Positions 1 to 6,617 of a DNA stretch of 10,671 nucleotides are shown here, in pieces. The DNA comes from Syntrophaceae bacterium UBA4778 (GTDB lineage Bacteria; Desulfobacterota; Syntrophia; Syntrophales; UBA4778). Each line of letters opens with the position of its first letter. The first letter of the stretch is position 1. The notes under the pieces are model-generated. The model saw only the letters and a list, made by a program, of their open reading frames with translations, did no database searches and had not been told where the DNA came from. The DNA lies in the NCBI GenBank assembly GCA_002403175.1, contig DHHG01000165.1, positions 1-10,671 of the forward strand. The letters are read 5' to 3'. The translations under genes and the position numbers were made by a program.

Positions 1-154
1 GACAGAGACGATGCTCGGGCTGTCTACCGCAATCTACCTCGCGGCGGGAGCAGGCGGATTTGATTACATCGATCTTGATTCCGTTTACTTTCTCTTCCAT
101 TCGGCCGGGTACAGAAATATAGAAATGAAGGGGCCTGAAATTCGTATTTTGTAA
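1..154 (+). CDS. C-terminal end of an enolase-superfamily enzyme, probably a dipeptide epimerase (5' partial)
   Basis: This frame is open from the window edge (first full codon at base 2) to a TAA at 152-154 and gives 50 residues. The peptide begins TETMLGLSTAIYLAAGAGGF, continues with a YIDLDS motif, and ends GPEIRIL. The E-[ST]-M-L-G-L-[ST]-A stretch followed by D-x-D-L-D resembles the closing beta strands of L-Ala-D/L-Glu epimerases and related muconate-lactonizing-type enolase-superfamily barrels. In these the segment lies near the metal site, and the Asp-x-Asp motif recognises the dipeptide amino group. In that family the enzyme is cytoplasmic and recycles murein peptides or epimerises dipeptides. 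Only the tail is present, so the catalytic lysines and metal ligands cannot be checked and the substrate is unknown. It has no functional link to the hydrogenase genes and probably belongs to the preceding transcription unit. Confidence 0.6.
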   Translation, partial: TETMLGLSTAIYLAAGAGGFDYIDLDSVYFLFHSAGYRNIEMKGPEIRIL

Positions 155-659
155 GGAAAGACAGGCTTATTTTATGTTGTTGACAACTATCCATTGATCA
201 TATATAGGATCGAAAGCCATGTGTCAGAAAAGGCACAGGCGCAAACAGGAAGGAAATCGTTCATTGAGTACCATTTTATTTGTCTGAGACATTTTAATAG
301 GACCCGGCGGGTTCTCCATGGAATGTCCTCCCGTCTCTTTCCCCCCGCAGATCGCGTAAGCCGCCCGGCTGGCTCCCTGCAAAGAAAGCAGCGGGAGCAA
401 AAGTGAAAAGGCGCGTTCGTCTAACGACCGAGCCGACTTTACGGATCTTTATCGATTTAAGAGTGTGAATTTCTGTTTACTCAGCGTAGAGGTTGTGTTA
501 TGCCTTGAGAAGCATATGTCATGGGTAGCCTAAGCGCGAGTTATGGGCTCTTGGCATCGATCGAGGAAGTCAAGCAGATCTAATTTTTGGATAGATAATT
601 TAATTTTATTTGGTCCTTTTAAGGATCGGCCTGTAACCCATTGGTAGAAAGGGGAATGT
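155..659 (+). other. Intergenic region of ~505 bases upstream of the hydrogenase operon, with short hairpins
   Basis: No ORF here has both a ribosome site and a recognisable protein. What can be seen is the promoter candidate at 180-208; a 7-bp hairpin with a 3-base loop (299-315, one G-T pair); an alternative pairing of GGCGGG (306-311) with CCCGTC (330-335) that would disrupt it; a small AGCC/GGCT hairpin near 359-370; and a stem GCTCCC-TGC / GCA-GGGAGC (372-398) with an AAAGAAA loop and a 2-base bulge. From about 415 to 650 the DNA is AT-rich without clear structure, apart from a weak inverted repeat around 611-626. I could not match the region to a known riboswitch. Confidence 0.5.
180..208 (+). 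promoter_or_regulatory. Candidate sigma70-type promoter ahead of the hydrogenase genes
   Basis: A perfect TTGACA (180-185) is followed after 17 bases by TATAGG (203-208), which matches the first four bases of the -10 consensus. The -35 box sits inside a short inverted repeat, GTTGT-TG-ACAAC, that could be an operator. If used, the promoter would give hupS a leader of about 440 bases. No -24/-12 (sigma54) site was found in the gap. Motif match only; there is no evidence of activity. Confidence 0.35.
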
Positions 660-1838
660 ATGGGAGTAAGTGATCTTGAGTACAAAAAGAATATAAGCAA
701 GCAATACAAGGAACTGATGGAGCGCTGCAAGGCTAATTTGGATGCAGTCGAGAGGGAGATGCCGGAGCCGCGTGAAGATCTCGCAACCGCTTTGAAAGAC
801 CGCGGTGTGAGCCGAAGAGATTTCCTCAAATGGACATCTGTAATGACGGCGGCATTGATGCTCCCGCCAGTATTCAAGCCGATGGTCGCCAGGGCAGCCG
901 AAAACTTCAGCCGCATACCTGTCGTGTGGCTGCACTTTGCCGAGTGTACCGGTTGCAGCGAGGCCTTTTTAAGGTCCTCATACCCGAATGTGGATGATAT
1001 TCTTCTGGAGACTATTTCTCTGGAATATCATGAGACTCTGATGGCCGCAGCCGGATATCAGGCAGAGCAGTGTCTGGAAAAAGCCATCCGCGATTTCAGC
1101 GGCAAGTTCGTATGCGTAATCGAAGGCGCGCTTCCCCGTGGACTGGATGGGAAATATCTCACCCTGGGGCCAAAGGCAAAAACGGGCATCGAGGTGGCCA
1201 GGGAAGTTACAGCCAAAGCGGCAGCCGTAATCTGCATCGGCTCCTGCTCCGCCTTCGGTAATGTCCAGGCTGCCAAACCCAATCCGACAGATGCAGTTGG
1301 AATCAGTAAAGCCCTTGGAATTAAAACCATCAATATCGCAGGTTGCCCCCCCAATGCCGTCAATTTTACCGGGACGATCCTGCATCAGATTATGTTCGGT
1401 GCCCCCCCGACACTGGATGCCCTCGGAAGACCGCTTTGGGCGTATGGAAAACGGATCCACGATTTCTGCGAAAGACGCCCGCATTATGATGCAGGTGAAT
1501 TTGTTGCGGAGTGGGGCGATGAAGGAGCCAAAAAGGGGTGGTGCCTGTACAAGGTCGGTTGCAAAGGGCCTTATACATATGCAAATTGTAGCAAGGTAAG
1601 ATTCAATGATGGCGTGTCCTGGCCGGTTATGGGCGGGCATGGATGTATCGGATGCACGGAACCCGCATTCTGGGATACGATGGCTCCGCTGGAAAAACCG
1701 ATTGAGGCTAAAACCATCGGTGGCGGAGAGCACACCGTCGATAAGATCGGCGCCGTTCTGACCGGAGTAACTGTGGCCGGTGTTGCCGCACATGCGGTAA
1801 TGAGCGGTGTGAGACACCGGAATGATGAGGAGGAATAG
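660..1838 (+). CDS. hupS: [NiFe] hydrogenase small subunit, Tat-exported, group 1
   Basis: This is the electron-transfer subunit of a periplasm-facing uptake hydrogenase. It carries three Fe-S clusters from the NiFe site towards cytochrome b. It has 392 residues. A charged N-terminal stretch of about 50 residues precedes a twin-arginine motif SRRDFLKW (R52-R53), a hydrophobic segment and an A-R-A-A-type cleavage region near 77-80. Proximal cluster ligands are C96 and C99 (CTGCSE), C196 (GSCSAFG) and C229 (AGCPPN). Distal ligands are H267, C270, C295 and C301; medial ligands are C310, C329 and C332. The extra cysteines of oxygen-tolerant enzymes are absent: Gly98 in CTGC and Leu167 in GKYLTLG. 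A hydrophobic helix at about 364-382 is the usual C-terminal membrane anchor. The start follows AAAGGGG at 648-654. An in-frame ATG at 717 behind AAGGA is a possible shorter start. Stop is 3 bases before hupL. Confidence 0.95.
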   Translation: MGVSDLEYKKNISKQYKELMERCKANLDAVEREMPEPREDLATALKDRGVSRRDFLKWTSVMTAALMLPPVFKPMVARAAENFSRIPVVWLHFAECTGCSEAFLRSSYPNVDDILLETISLEYHETLMAAAGYQAEQCLEKAIRDFSGKFVCVIEGALPRGLDGKYLTLGPKAKTGIEVAREVTAKAAAVICIGSCSAFGNVQAAKPNPTDAVGISKALGIKTINIAGCPPNAVNFTGTILHQIMFGAPPTLDALGRPLWAYGKRIHDFCERRPHYDAGEFVAEWGDEGAKKGWCLYKVGCKGPYTYANCSKVRFNDGVSWPVMGGHGCIGCTEPAFWDTMAPLEKPIEAKTIGGGEHTVDKIGAVLTGVTVAGVAAHAVMSGVRHRNDEEE

Positions 1839-1841
1839 TTT

Positions 1842-3518
1842 ATGGCCAAGAGAATAATTGTAGATCCGATTACCAGGATTGAAGGACATTTAAGAATAGA
1901 AGTCGAAGTCGATGACACCAATACGATCAAGGATGCCTGGAGCAGCATTACTCTCTGGCGCGGAATTGAAACTATTCTGAAAGGGCGCGACCCGCGCGAT
2001 GCCGGATTGATCGTCCAGCGCTTCTGCGGTGTCTGTACCTTTGTTCATTATGAAGCCAGCATTTTGGCGGTGGAAGATGCGTTTGGTGTAAAGCCGCCAC
2101 CCAATGCCAGAATCGTCCGCAATCTGATCAATGCGTCTCTTTATATAACCGACCACATCATGCATTTTTATCATCTGCATGGACTCGACTGGGTTGACGT
2201 GGTCAGCGCATTGTCGGCCGATCCGAAGAAGGCGGTTGAAATGGCAAAGGCCTATTCACCGAATCCCTATAACTGTTCGGAAACACACTACAAGGCCGTG
2301 CAGCAGAGAATCACCAAATTCGTTAAATCGGGACGCCTCGGACCCTTTGCGAATGCTTACTGGGGAAATCCTTCCTATAAGCTTCCGGCCGAAGCCAATC
2401 TGATTATACTGTCGCACTATCTCGACGCCCTTGCAATTTCCAAAGTAGGCGCCCAGATGATGGCGATTTTTGGCGGGAAGAATCCGCATCCGCAATCCCT
2501 CGTAGTCGGCGGTGTCACATCTGTTTCGGATATGCTCGATGCCGAGCGGCTGGGGCAGTTCATTTTCCGCCTCAAGGAAATGAGCAACTTTGTGGAAACA
2601 GCCTATCTGCCCGATGTTCTCCTGGCTGCAACCTATTACAAGGATGAGGGCCTGAAGGGAATCGGGGGCGGCGTCAAAAATTATATGTCTTACGGAGGAT
2701 TCCCTCTGGATGACGACTGGCATAATCTCCTCTTCCCGAGAGGCATTGTGGTAGGCCGTGATCTGGCCAAACCGCAGAAGCTCGATGAGGCGAAGATTAC
2801 GGAAGAAGTGACCCATGCCTGGTACAAGGGAACGGAACCGCAGCATCCTTACAAAGGAACGACGGAACCCAACTATACCGGTTATGACAAAAACGGAAAC
2901 CTGAAGGGAAATGAAAAGTACACCTGGTGCAAGGCGCCCAGATATGATCAGCAGCCATTCGAAGTCGGACCTCTGGCGCGTTTCGTTGTCGGTTATGCCC
3001 AGGGATACAAGCCCATGAAGGACCTGGTAGATGGGCTGCTGAAGAAGACCGGTCTCCCCCCGACGGTTCTTTTCTCCACACTCGGCAGAACAGCAGCGCG
3101 CGCACTGGAAACGAAACTTGTCGCAGACCGGACGGAAGGCTGGGTGAACGAGCTGGTTGCGAATATCAAAAATGGCGATACGAGAAGCTGGACCCGTTGC
3201 GATGTACCCGGTAAGCCGGCTCAGGGCCGTGGAATGACCGAACCTCCACGTGGTGCTCTTGGGCATTGGGTAAGGATCGAGAACAAGGTCATCTCTAATT
3301 ATCAGGCAGTTGTTCCTTCAACATGGAACTGCTCGCCGCGCGATAAATCAGGACAACGCGGACCTTACGAGGAATCGCTGATCGGTACGAAGCTGGCGAA
3401 AGTGGATCAGCCCCTTGAAATCATCAGGACGATCCATTCATTCGATCCGTGCATGGCATGCGCCGTCCACATTATCGATCCCACGACCAATGAGATAAGG
3501 AAGTTCAAAGTGGCTTAA
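1842..3518 (+). CDS. hupL: [NiFe] hydrogenase large subunit (catalytic, precursor form)
   Basis: This is the catalytic subunit that splits H2 at the Ni-Fe(CN)2CO site. It has 558 residues, normal for the family. The N-terminal metal motif is RFCGVC (C62, C65) with H69 following, and the C-terminal motif is DPCMAC (C537, C540). All four Ni-bridging cysteines are encoded as Cys, so this is not a selenocysteine enzyme. E14 in TRIEGH is the conserved glutamate associated with proton transfer. After DPCMACAVH a 15-residue tail (IIDPTTNEIRKFKVA) remains; the family peptidase cuts after this His (H543) once nickel is in place. There is no signal peptide, so export depends on the Tat signal of the small subunit partner. 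A strong AGGAGG (1828-1833) lies within the end of hupS, and the stop overlaps the SD of the cytochrome gene, so the three structural genes are very likely co-transcribed. Confidence 0.97.
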   Translation: MAKRIIVDPITRIEGHLRIEVEVDDTNTIKDAWSSITLWRGIETILKGRDPRDAGLIVQRFCGVCTFVHYEASILAVEDAFGVKPPPNARIVRNLINASLYITDHIMHFYHLHGLDWVDVVSALSADPKKAVEMAKAYSPNPYNCSETHYKAVQQRITKFVKSGRLGPFANAYWGNPSYKLPAEANLIILSHYLDALAISKVGAQMMAIFGGKNPHPQSLVVGGVTSVSDMLDAERLGQFIFRLKEMSNFVETAYLPDVLLAATYYKDEGLKGIGGGVKNYMSYGGFPLDDDWHNLLFPRGIVVGRDLAKPQKLDEAKITEEVTHAWYKGTEPQHPYKGTTEPNYTGYDKNGNLKGNEKYTWCKAPRYDQQPFEVGPLARFVVGYAQGYKPMKDLVDGLLKKTGLPPTVLFSTLGRTAARALETKLVADRTEGWVNELVANIKNGDTRSWTRCDVPGKPAQGRGMTEPPRGALGHWVRIENKVISNYQAVVPSTWNCSPRDKSGQRGPYEESLIGTKLAKVDQPLEIIRTIHSFDPCMACAVHIIDPTTNEIRKFKVA

Positions 3519-3528
3519 GGAGGCGACC

Positions 3529-4194
3529 ATGGAAAAAATTGTAGCCGTTCAGGAATGGTCGGTAGCCATGAGACTTAATCACTGGTTCATGGCGCTATCT
3601 ATCTTTATCCTGATTGCGACCGGCTTCTATATTGCTGATCCCTTTGTTGTTTATTCGGGTGAAACGGTAGATAAATTTTTGATGGGAGATATCCGTTTTA
3701 TTCATATCCTGTTCGGGGTGTTTCTCGTTTTTCTCTTTATCTGGAGAGTTTATCTGGCCTTCTTTTCGAAATTTCATAAAGACTGGAAGGATTTCTTCGC
3801 CTGGATGAATATCGGAAATACGATTGCGCAGATAAAATTTTATCTTTTGATTACGAAAAAATCACCTCCGCATGATAAGCTTTATGGACCGATGCAGTCT
3901 CTCGCCTATTCGGGGCTTATGTTTATGGTCCTAGTGATTGTGGTTACCGGGCTGATCCTGATGGGTGGCGGATACCACGCGGGTCTTACCGCGAAGGCTT
4001 ATGCCATACTGAAACCGGTTGAAACCAGCCTGGGTGGGTTGGCAGGTGTTCGTTACATTCATCATATCTTTACCTGGTTGTTTATCCTGTTCATTGTGGT
4101 GCATATCTATATGGCATTCTGGTATGACGCCGTACTAAAACAGGGGACGCTCTCTTCCATGGTAGGCGGAAGGCTGTTTAAGAAAAAGCATTGA
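3529..4194 (+). CDS. hupC: Ni/Fe-hydrogenase cytochrome b subunit (HupC/HyaC family)
   Basis: This integral membrane di-heme b cytochrome takes electrons from the small subunit and reduces the quinone pool. It has 221 residues, typical for the family, with four clear hydrophobic helices at about 17-36, 57-78, 127-147 and 177-200. Histidines sit where heme ligands are expected: H18 in helix 1 (RLNHW), H59 in helix 2 (RFIH), and H178/H179 and H192 in helix 4 (YIHHIF and VVHIYM). The segment between helices 2 and 3 is charged, and the C-terminus ends in a lysine-rich tail, suggesting a cytoplasmic end. The start follows AAGGAGG (3517-3523), which overlaps the hupL stop. Its presence argues for a respiratory uptake enzyme rather than a soluble or cytochrome c3-linked hydrogenase. 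Confidence 0.93.
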   Translation: MEKIVAVQEWSVAMRLNHWFMALSIFILIATGFYIADPFVVYSGETVDKFLMGDIRFIHILFGVFLVFLFIWRVYLAFFSKFHKDWKDFFAWMNIGNTIAQIKFYLLITKKSPPHDKLYGPMQSLAYSGLMFMVLVIVVTGLILMGGGYHAGLTAKAYAILKPVETSLGGLAGVRYIHHIFTWLFILFIVVHIYMAFWYDAVLKQGTLSSMVGGRLFKKKH

Positions 4195-4211
4195 AGGAAA
4201 CATAAAACTTG

Positions 4212-4256
4212 ATACGGGAAAGGGGAGATATCCGTATGGGCTCCCCTTTTCTCTTT
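4212..4256 (+). terminator. Terminator- or attenuator-like hairpin between hupC and hupD
   Basis: AAAGGGGAG (4219-4227) pairs perfectly with CTCCCCTTT (4241-4249). The stem can extend to 12 pairs including wobbles, has a 13-base loop, and is followed by the T-rich run TTTTCTCTTT. This is a reasonable intrinsic terminator, though the T-run is interrupted. ATACGG (4212-4217) can instead pair with CCGTAT (4232-4237). That hairpin uses the terminator's loop and encloses its 5' arm, so the two compete. Partial read-through would give more structural-gene than maturation-gene mRNA. Confidence 0.6.
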
Positions 4257-4309
4257 CATAACTGCTGCAATGCAATGAGAAGCTCTTAATTTTGGAATAA
4301 GATATTTTT

Positions 4310-4795
4310 ATGGCTAAAAATTATTTGACCATCCTTGGGGTGGGAAATATCCTTCTTCAGGATGAAGGGTTTGGGGTACATTTCATCAGGTGGATTGAGG
4401 AGCGTTATAAGGTGCCCGAAGGGGTCAGCTTCATTGATGGGGGAACCCTGAGCAATGCGCTTCTCGATATCGTCTGCGGATGCGAACATCTGATCGTGAT
4501 AGATACGATCAAGCTGAATGATGAACCCGGATCGATATATCGATTTACCCAGGAAGAGCTGGAAACCCGGTTGCCTCCACCTACATCCGCCCACGAGGTA
4601 TCCTTTCCCGATGTTCTGTTCAAGGCCGAACTCATGGACGAATTACCGGAAACCGTTTTCCTGTGCGTGGTTCCTCAAAATTATCAGGATATGGGCCTGG
4701 AGCTGACACCTCTTCTGAGTGGAAAAATAGAACGGATGGAATCCCTGCTAATAAAAGAACTGGAATTGCTGAATGTCCGGCTGGAGAGAAAATAA
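4310..4795 (+). CDS. hupD: Hydrogenase maturation peptidase (HupD/HybD/HyaD family)
   Basis: This cytoplasmic endopeptidase removes the C-terminal tail of the large subunit after nickel insertion and so locks the active site. It has 161 residues, the usual length. The opening LGVGNILLQDEGFG is the family signature. The nickel-sensing residues correspond to E19 (QDE), D65 (IDTIK) and H95 (SAHE), matching E16, D62 and H93 of E. coli HybD. The natural substrate should be HupL from this cluster, which keeps its 15-residue tail. The upstream SD is weak: only GGAATAAGA about 8-13 bases before the ATG, within AT-rich DNA, so translation may be modest. It follows the hupC-hupD hairpin and abuts hypA with no spacer. 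Confidence 0.93.
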   Translation: MAKNYLTILGVGNILLQDEGFGVHFIRWIEERYKVPEGVSFIDGGTLSNALLDIVCGCEHLIVIDTIKLNDEPGSIYRFTQEELETRLPPPTSAHEVSFPDVLFKAELMDELPETVFLCVVPQNYQDMGLELTPLLSGKIERMESLLIKELELLNVRLERK

Positions 4796-5143
4796 ATGCA
4801 TGAACTTTCTCTGGCAGAATCGATTCTGAAGATTGTAGAGGAATATGAAGTAAGGTACCGATTCTCGCATGTCAATTCGATCCACCTCAGCTATGGACGT
4901 TTGTCCTGTATTGAACCGAAAGCGCTTCAGTTCGCATTCGAGGTGCAATCCAAGGGTTCCAAATCGCAAGACGCAGAGTTGATTTTCGATGTTCTTCCCG
5001 CTGTGATTCACTGCTTCACCTGCAATGTGGATATGGAAATACAAGGCGCATATGATGCGCAATGCCCGAAGTGCCACGGTGAAGAGGTGATTCTGACAGG
5101 AGGTACAGAAGAGTTGAAAATTCTGGACCTCGATGTCGATTGA
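4796..5143 (+). CDS. hypA: Hydrogenase nickel-insertion protein HypA
   Basis: HypA is the cytoplasmic nickel metallochaperone that works with HypB to load nickel into the large subunit. It has 115 residues, standard size. It starts with MHE, the N-terminal nickel-binding motif (H2, with the backbone of the first residues). It also carries the structural zinc site of two CxxC pairs: C73-x2-C76 (HCFTC) and C90-x2-C93 (CPKC). The ATG follows the hupD TAA directly (TAAATG), and GGAGAGAAA inside the end of hupD is its SD, so the two are probably translationally coupled. Because the family needs Met-His at the exact N-terminus, this start is firm. Confidence 0.95.
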   Translation: MHELSLAESILKIVEEYEVRYRFSHVNSIHLSYGRLSCIEPKALQFAFEVQSKGSKSQDAELIFDVLPAVIHCFTCNVDMEIQGAYDAQCPKCHGEEVILTGGTEELKILDLDVD

Positions 5144-5147
5144 ACGC

Positions 5148-5178
5148 AGGACAAATGAATCCATTTTTGTGATATAAT
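5148..5178 (+). promoter_or_regulatory. Candidate extended -10 promoter for hypC and downstream hyp genes
   Basis: TATAAT (5173-5178) is a perfect -10 box and is preceded by TG plus one base (TGATATAAT from 5170), the extended -10 form. The best -35 match is AGGACA (5148-5153, four of six), 19 bases upstream, which an extended -10 can tolerate. Transcription would start near 5184-5187 and give a leader of about 50 bases before hypC. This would allow hypCDBFE to be made without the structural genes. Motif evidence only. Confidence 0.5.
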
Positions 5179-5203
5179 GGCTCTTCATTTGAGAGGACAA
5201 ACG

Positions 5204-5224
5204 GGCGCCGGGGAGAGCGGCGCC
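5204..5224 (+). promoter_or_regulatory. GC-rich leader hairpin just upstream of the hypC ribosome site
   Basis: GGCGCCG (5204-5210) pairs perfectly with CGGCGCC (5218-5224) around a GGGAGAG loop. The real hypC SD, GGGAG at 5228-5232, begins four bases after the stem. The loop copies that SD. No T-run follows, so it is not an ordinary terminator. It may stabilise the 5' end or affect ribosome access; this is inference. Confidence 0.45.
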
Positions 5225-5238
5225 GATGGGAGAAAAAA

Positions 5239-5469
5239 ATGTGTATTGGATTTCCCGGAAAAATCATTTCCATTGATCAGGACAACTATGCTGTCATTGA
5301 TATCAGCGGCACCAGGCGGGAGGTATCTCTGGATATTCTGGATGAGCAGGTGAATGTGGGTGACTATGTCATCAGCCATGCCGGGTTTGCTATCCATAAA
5401 ATCGATGTGGCAGATGCCGAGGAAAAGCTCGCTTTCCTGAAAGAATTAATTGCCAATGAAATTTATTGA
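5239..5469 (+). CDS. hypC: Hydrogenase maturation chaperone HypC/HybG family
   Basis: HypC is the small cytoplasmic chaperone that, with HypD, holds the iron during Fe(CN)2CO assembly and then escorts it to the HupL precursor. It has 76 residues. The essential C2 is present directly after Met (MCIGFPGKI); the usual family opening is MCLAIPGK, so the I-G-F variant is slightly divergent. The conserved GDYVISHAGFAI segment contains H47, the other functional residue of the family. The rest is an OB-fold-like barrel with a C-terminal helix. The SD is GGGAG, six bases before the ATG. The gene overlaps the start of hypD in another frame. One HypC-type gene is visible, so it may serve both HypD and the large subunit. 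Confidence 0.95.
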   Translation: MCIGFPGKIISIDQDNYAVIDISGTRREVSLDILDEQVNVGDYVISHAGFAIHKIDVADAEEKLAFLKELIANEIY

Positions 5470-6544
5470 TGAGTACAGAGATCCGGAATTAGCTGGCAAG
5501 CTGATAACCCTGATTGAAAAAACCGCAAAACGGATCGGAAGATCCGTATCCATTATGGAGATTTGCGGGAGTCATACATTCGCTATCGGCCGCTTCGGAA
5601 TCAGGAAACTCCTTCCGGATAGTATCCGATTGATATCCGGACCGGGGTGTCCCGTGTGTGTGACATCCGCCGGAGATGTAGACAAGGCGCTCTGGCTTGC
5701 CTCCCGGAAAGATTCCATTTTCGCAACCTTCGGGGATATGCTTCGGGTACCCGGTACCGGTGGAGACAGTTTACAGAAAAAGCGTGCTTCCGGAGCCGAT
5801 ATCCGCGTTATTTCCTCTGCAGACGAATGTATCGAAATCGCCGAGGCCCATCCGGGTAAAGAGATTATTATGATGGGCATCGGTTTTGAAACGACATCTC
5901 CGACCATTGCGGCTTCCGTTCGGGTCGCCGCCCGTAGGGGAATAAAAAACCTTTCCGTATTTTCCGTGCACAAGACCGTCCCGCCCGCCCTGCATGCCCT
6001 GATAACCGATCAGAGTATTAAAATAGACGGGTTCCTATGTCCCGGTCACGTCAGTACCATTATCGGGTCCGATGCATACGGAATGATCCCAGCTGCGGGA
6101 ATGGCCGCAGTGATTGCCGGATTCGAACCGATCGATATCCTGCAGGGGATCTGGATGATTCTCAAACAGATCGCCGAGGAGCGAGTGGAAGTTGCCATTC
6201 AGTACGGAAGGGGAGTCAGCCCCGGCGGAAATCCGAAGGCGAAGGCCCTGCTGGAAACGGTGTTCCGGCCGGAAACAGCCGAATGGCGTGGAATCGGAGC
6301 AATTCCGGACAGCGGGCTCGCATTTCGTGACGAGTATGCCGGATTTGATGCTACCCTGAAATTCGAACTTCCGGAATTTCGCTCAGCGGAGCAGTCGGGT
6401 TGTGGATGCGGCGATGTGCTGCGCGGACTCAAAACCCCGCACGAGTGTCCCCTGTTCCGGAAATTTTGTACCCCCATCAACCCCGTCGGCCCGTGCATGG
6501 TATCGAGCGAGGGGACTTGTGCGACGTATTTTAAATATTATTAA
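5456..6544 (+). CDS. hypD: Hydrogenase iron-cofactor assembly protein HypD
   Basis: HypD is a [4Fe-4S] protein and, with HypC, the scaffold on which the CN and CO ligands are attached to iron. I chose the ATG at 5456 because family members begin M-[KR]-F-[IV]-D-E-Y-R; an in-frame ATG two codons earlier (5450) is possible. From 5456 it has 362 residues. Conserved cysteines are C37 (EICGSHT) and C65/C68 (GPGCPVC), matching the iron-binding and redox-active positions of E. coli HypD. GIGFETTSPT and CPGHVSTIIG are family blocks. The cysteine-rich C-terminus (SGCGCGD, HECPLF, KFCTPI, GPCM, GTCATYF) provides the Fe-S cluster ligands. The start overlaps the end of hypC by 14 bases, suggesting translational coupling; neither ATG has a clear SD of its own. 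Confidence 0.95.
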   Translation: MKFIDEYRDPELAGKLITLIEKTAKRIGRSVSIMEICGSHTFAIGRFGIRKLLPDSIRLISGPGCPVCVTSAGDVDKALWLASRKDSIFATFGDMLRVPGTGGDSLQKKRASGADIRVISSADECIEIAEAHPGKEIIMMGIGFETTSPTIAASVRVAARRGIKNLSVFSVHKTVPPALHALITDQSIKIDGFLCPGHVSTIIGSDAYGMIPAAGMAAVIAGFEPIDILQGIWMILKQIAEERVEVAIQYGRGVSPGGNPKAKALLETVFRPETAEWRGIGAIPDSGLAFRDEYAGFDATLKFELPEFRSAEQSGCGCGDVLRGLKTPHECPLFRKFCTPINPVGPCMVSSEGTCATYFKYY

Positions 6545-6617
6545 GGGTTCCAGGGATAAAAATTTTTGAGATTTTTCCCCCCTCGACCCCTAGGATCCTA
6601 GACCCCTTGAACCCTTA
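6542..6617 (+). repeat. Nested inverted repeats filling the hypD-hypB gap
   Basis: TAAGGGTTC (6542-6550, including the hypD stop) pairs with GAACCCTTA (6609-6617). The stem continues past one mismatch with AGGG (6552-6555) and CCCT (6604-6607). Inside lie AAAAATTTTT, a C6 tract and the perfect 12-base palindrome CTAGGATCCTAG (6590-6601), flanked by repeated ACCCCT units. There is no T-run after the outer stem, so it is not a standard terminator. It may be a dispersed intergenic repeat or an RNA processing or stability element. Confidence 0.55.

Noticed and set aside
340..362. Resemblance of CCCCCCGCAGATCGCGTAAG to the CCCCGCAACTGTAAG block of cobalamin riboswitches
   Set aside because: The upstream GGTGNAA-type box and the AGCCAGGAGACC B12 box that should accompany it are not found, so the match is probably chance. 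An Rfam scan would decide.
194..406. A 70-residue + strand ORF starting with TTG in the upstream gap
   Set aside because: It has no ribosome site, no recognisable protein and an irregular Arg/Ser/Pro-rich composition, and it spans the hairpin region. It is probably a chance ORF.
551..566. Possible sigma54 (-24/-12) promoter starting TTGGCA
   Set aside because: The -24 half is fair, but at the required distance there is GG instead of the invariant GC, and the T-rich -12 context is absent.
978..1889. A 303-residue minus-strand ORF opposite hupS
   Set aside because: It mirrors a strongly conserved gene, and its translation has no family motifs; it is an antisense shadow of coding bias.
2256..3266. 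A 336-residue minus-strand ORF opposite hupL
   Set aside because: It lies wholly inside hupL, whose motifs are intact. No domain is recognisable in the antisense protein.
3420..3518. Possible selenocysteine version of the large subunit
   Set aside because: Both cysteines of DPCMAC are encoded by TGC, with no in-frame TGA; this is a plain NiFe enzyme.
5226..5260. Upstream ATG at 5226 as a hypC start
   Set aside because: It is out of frame with hypC, and the family requires Met-Cys at the exact N-terminus, which the ATG at 5239 gives.
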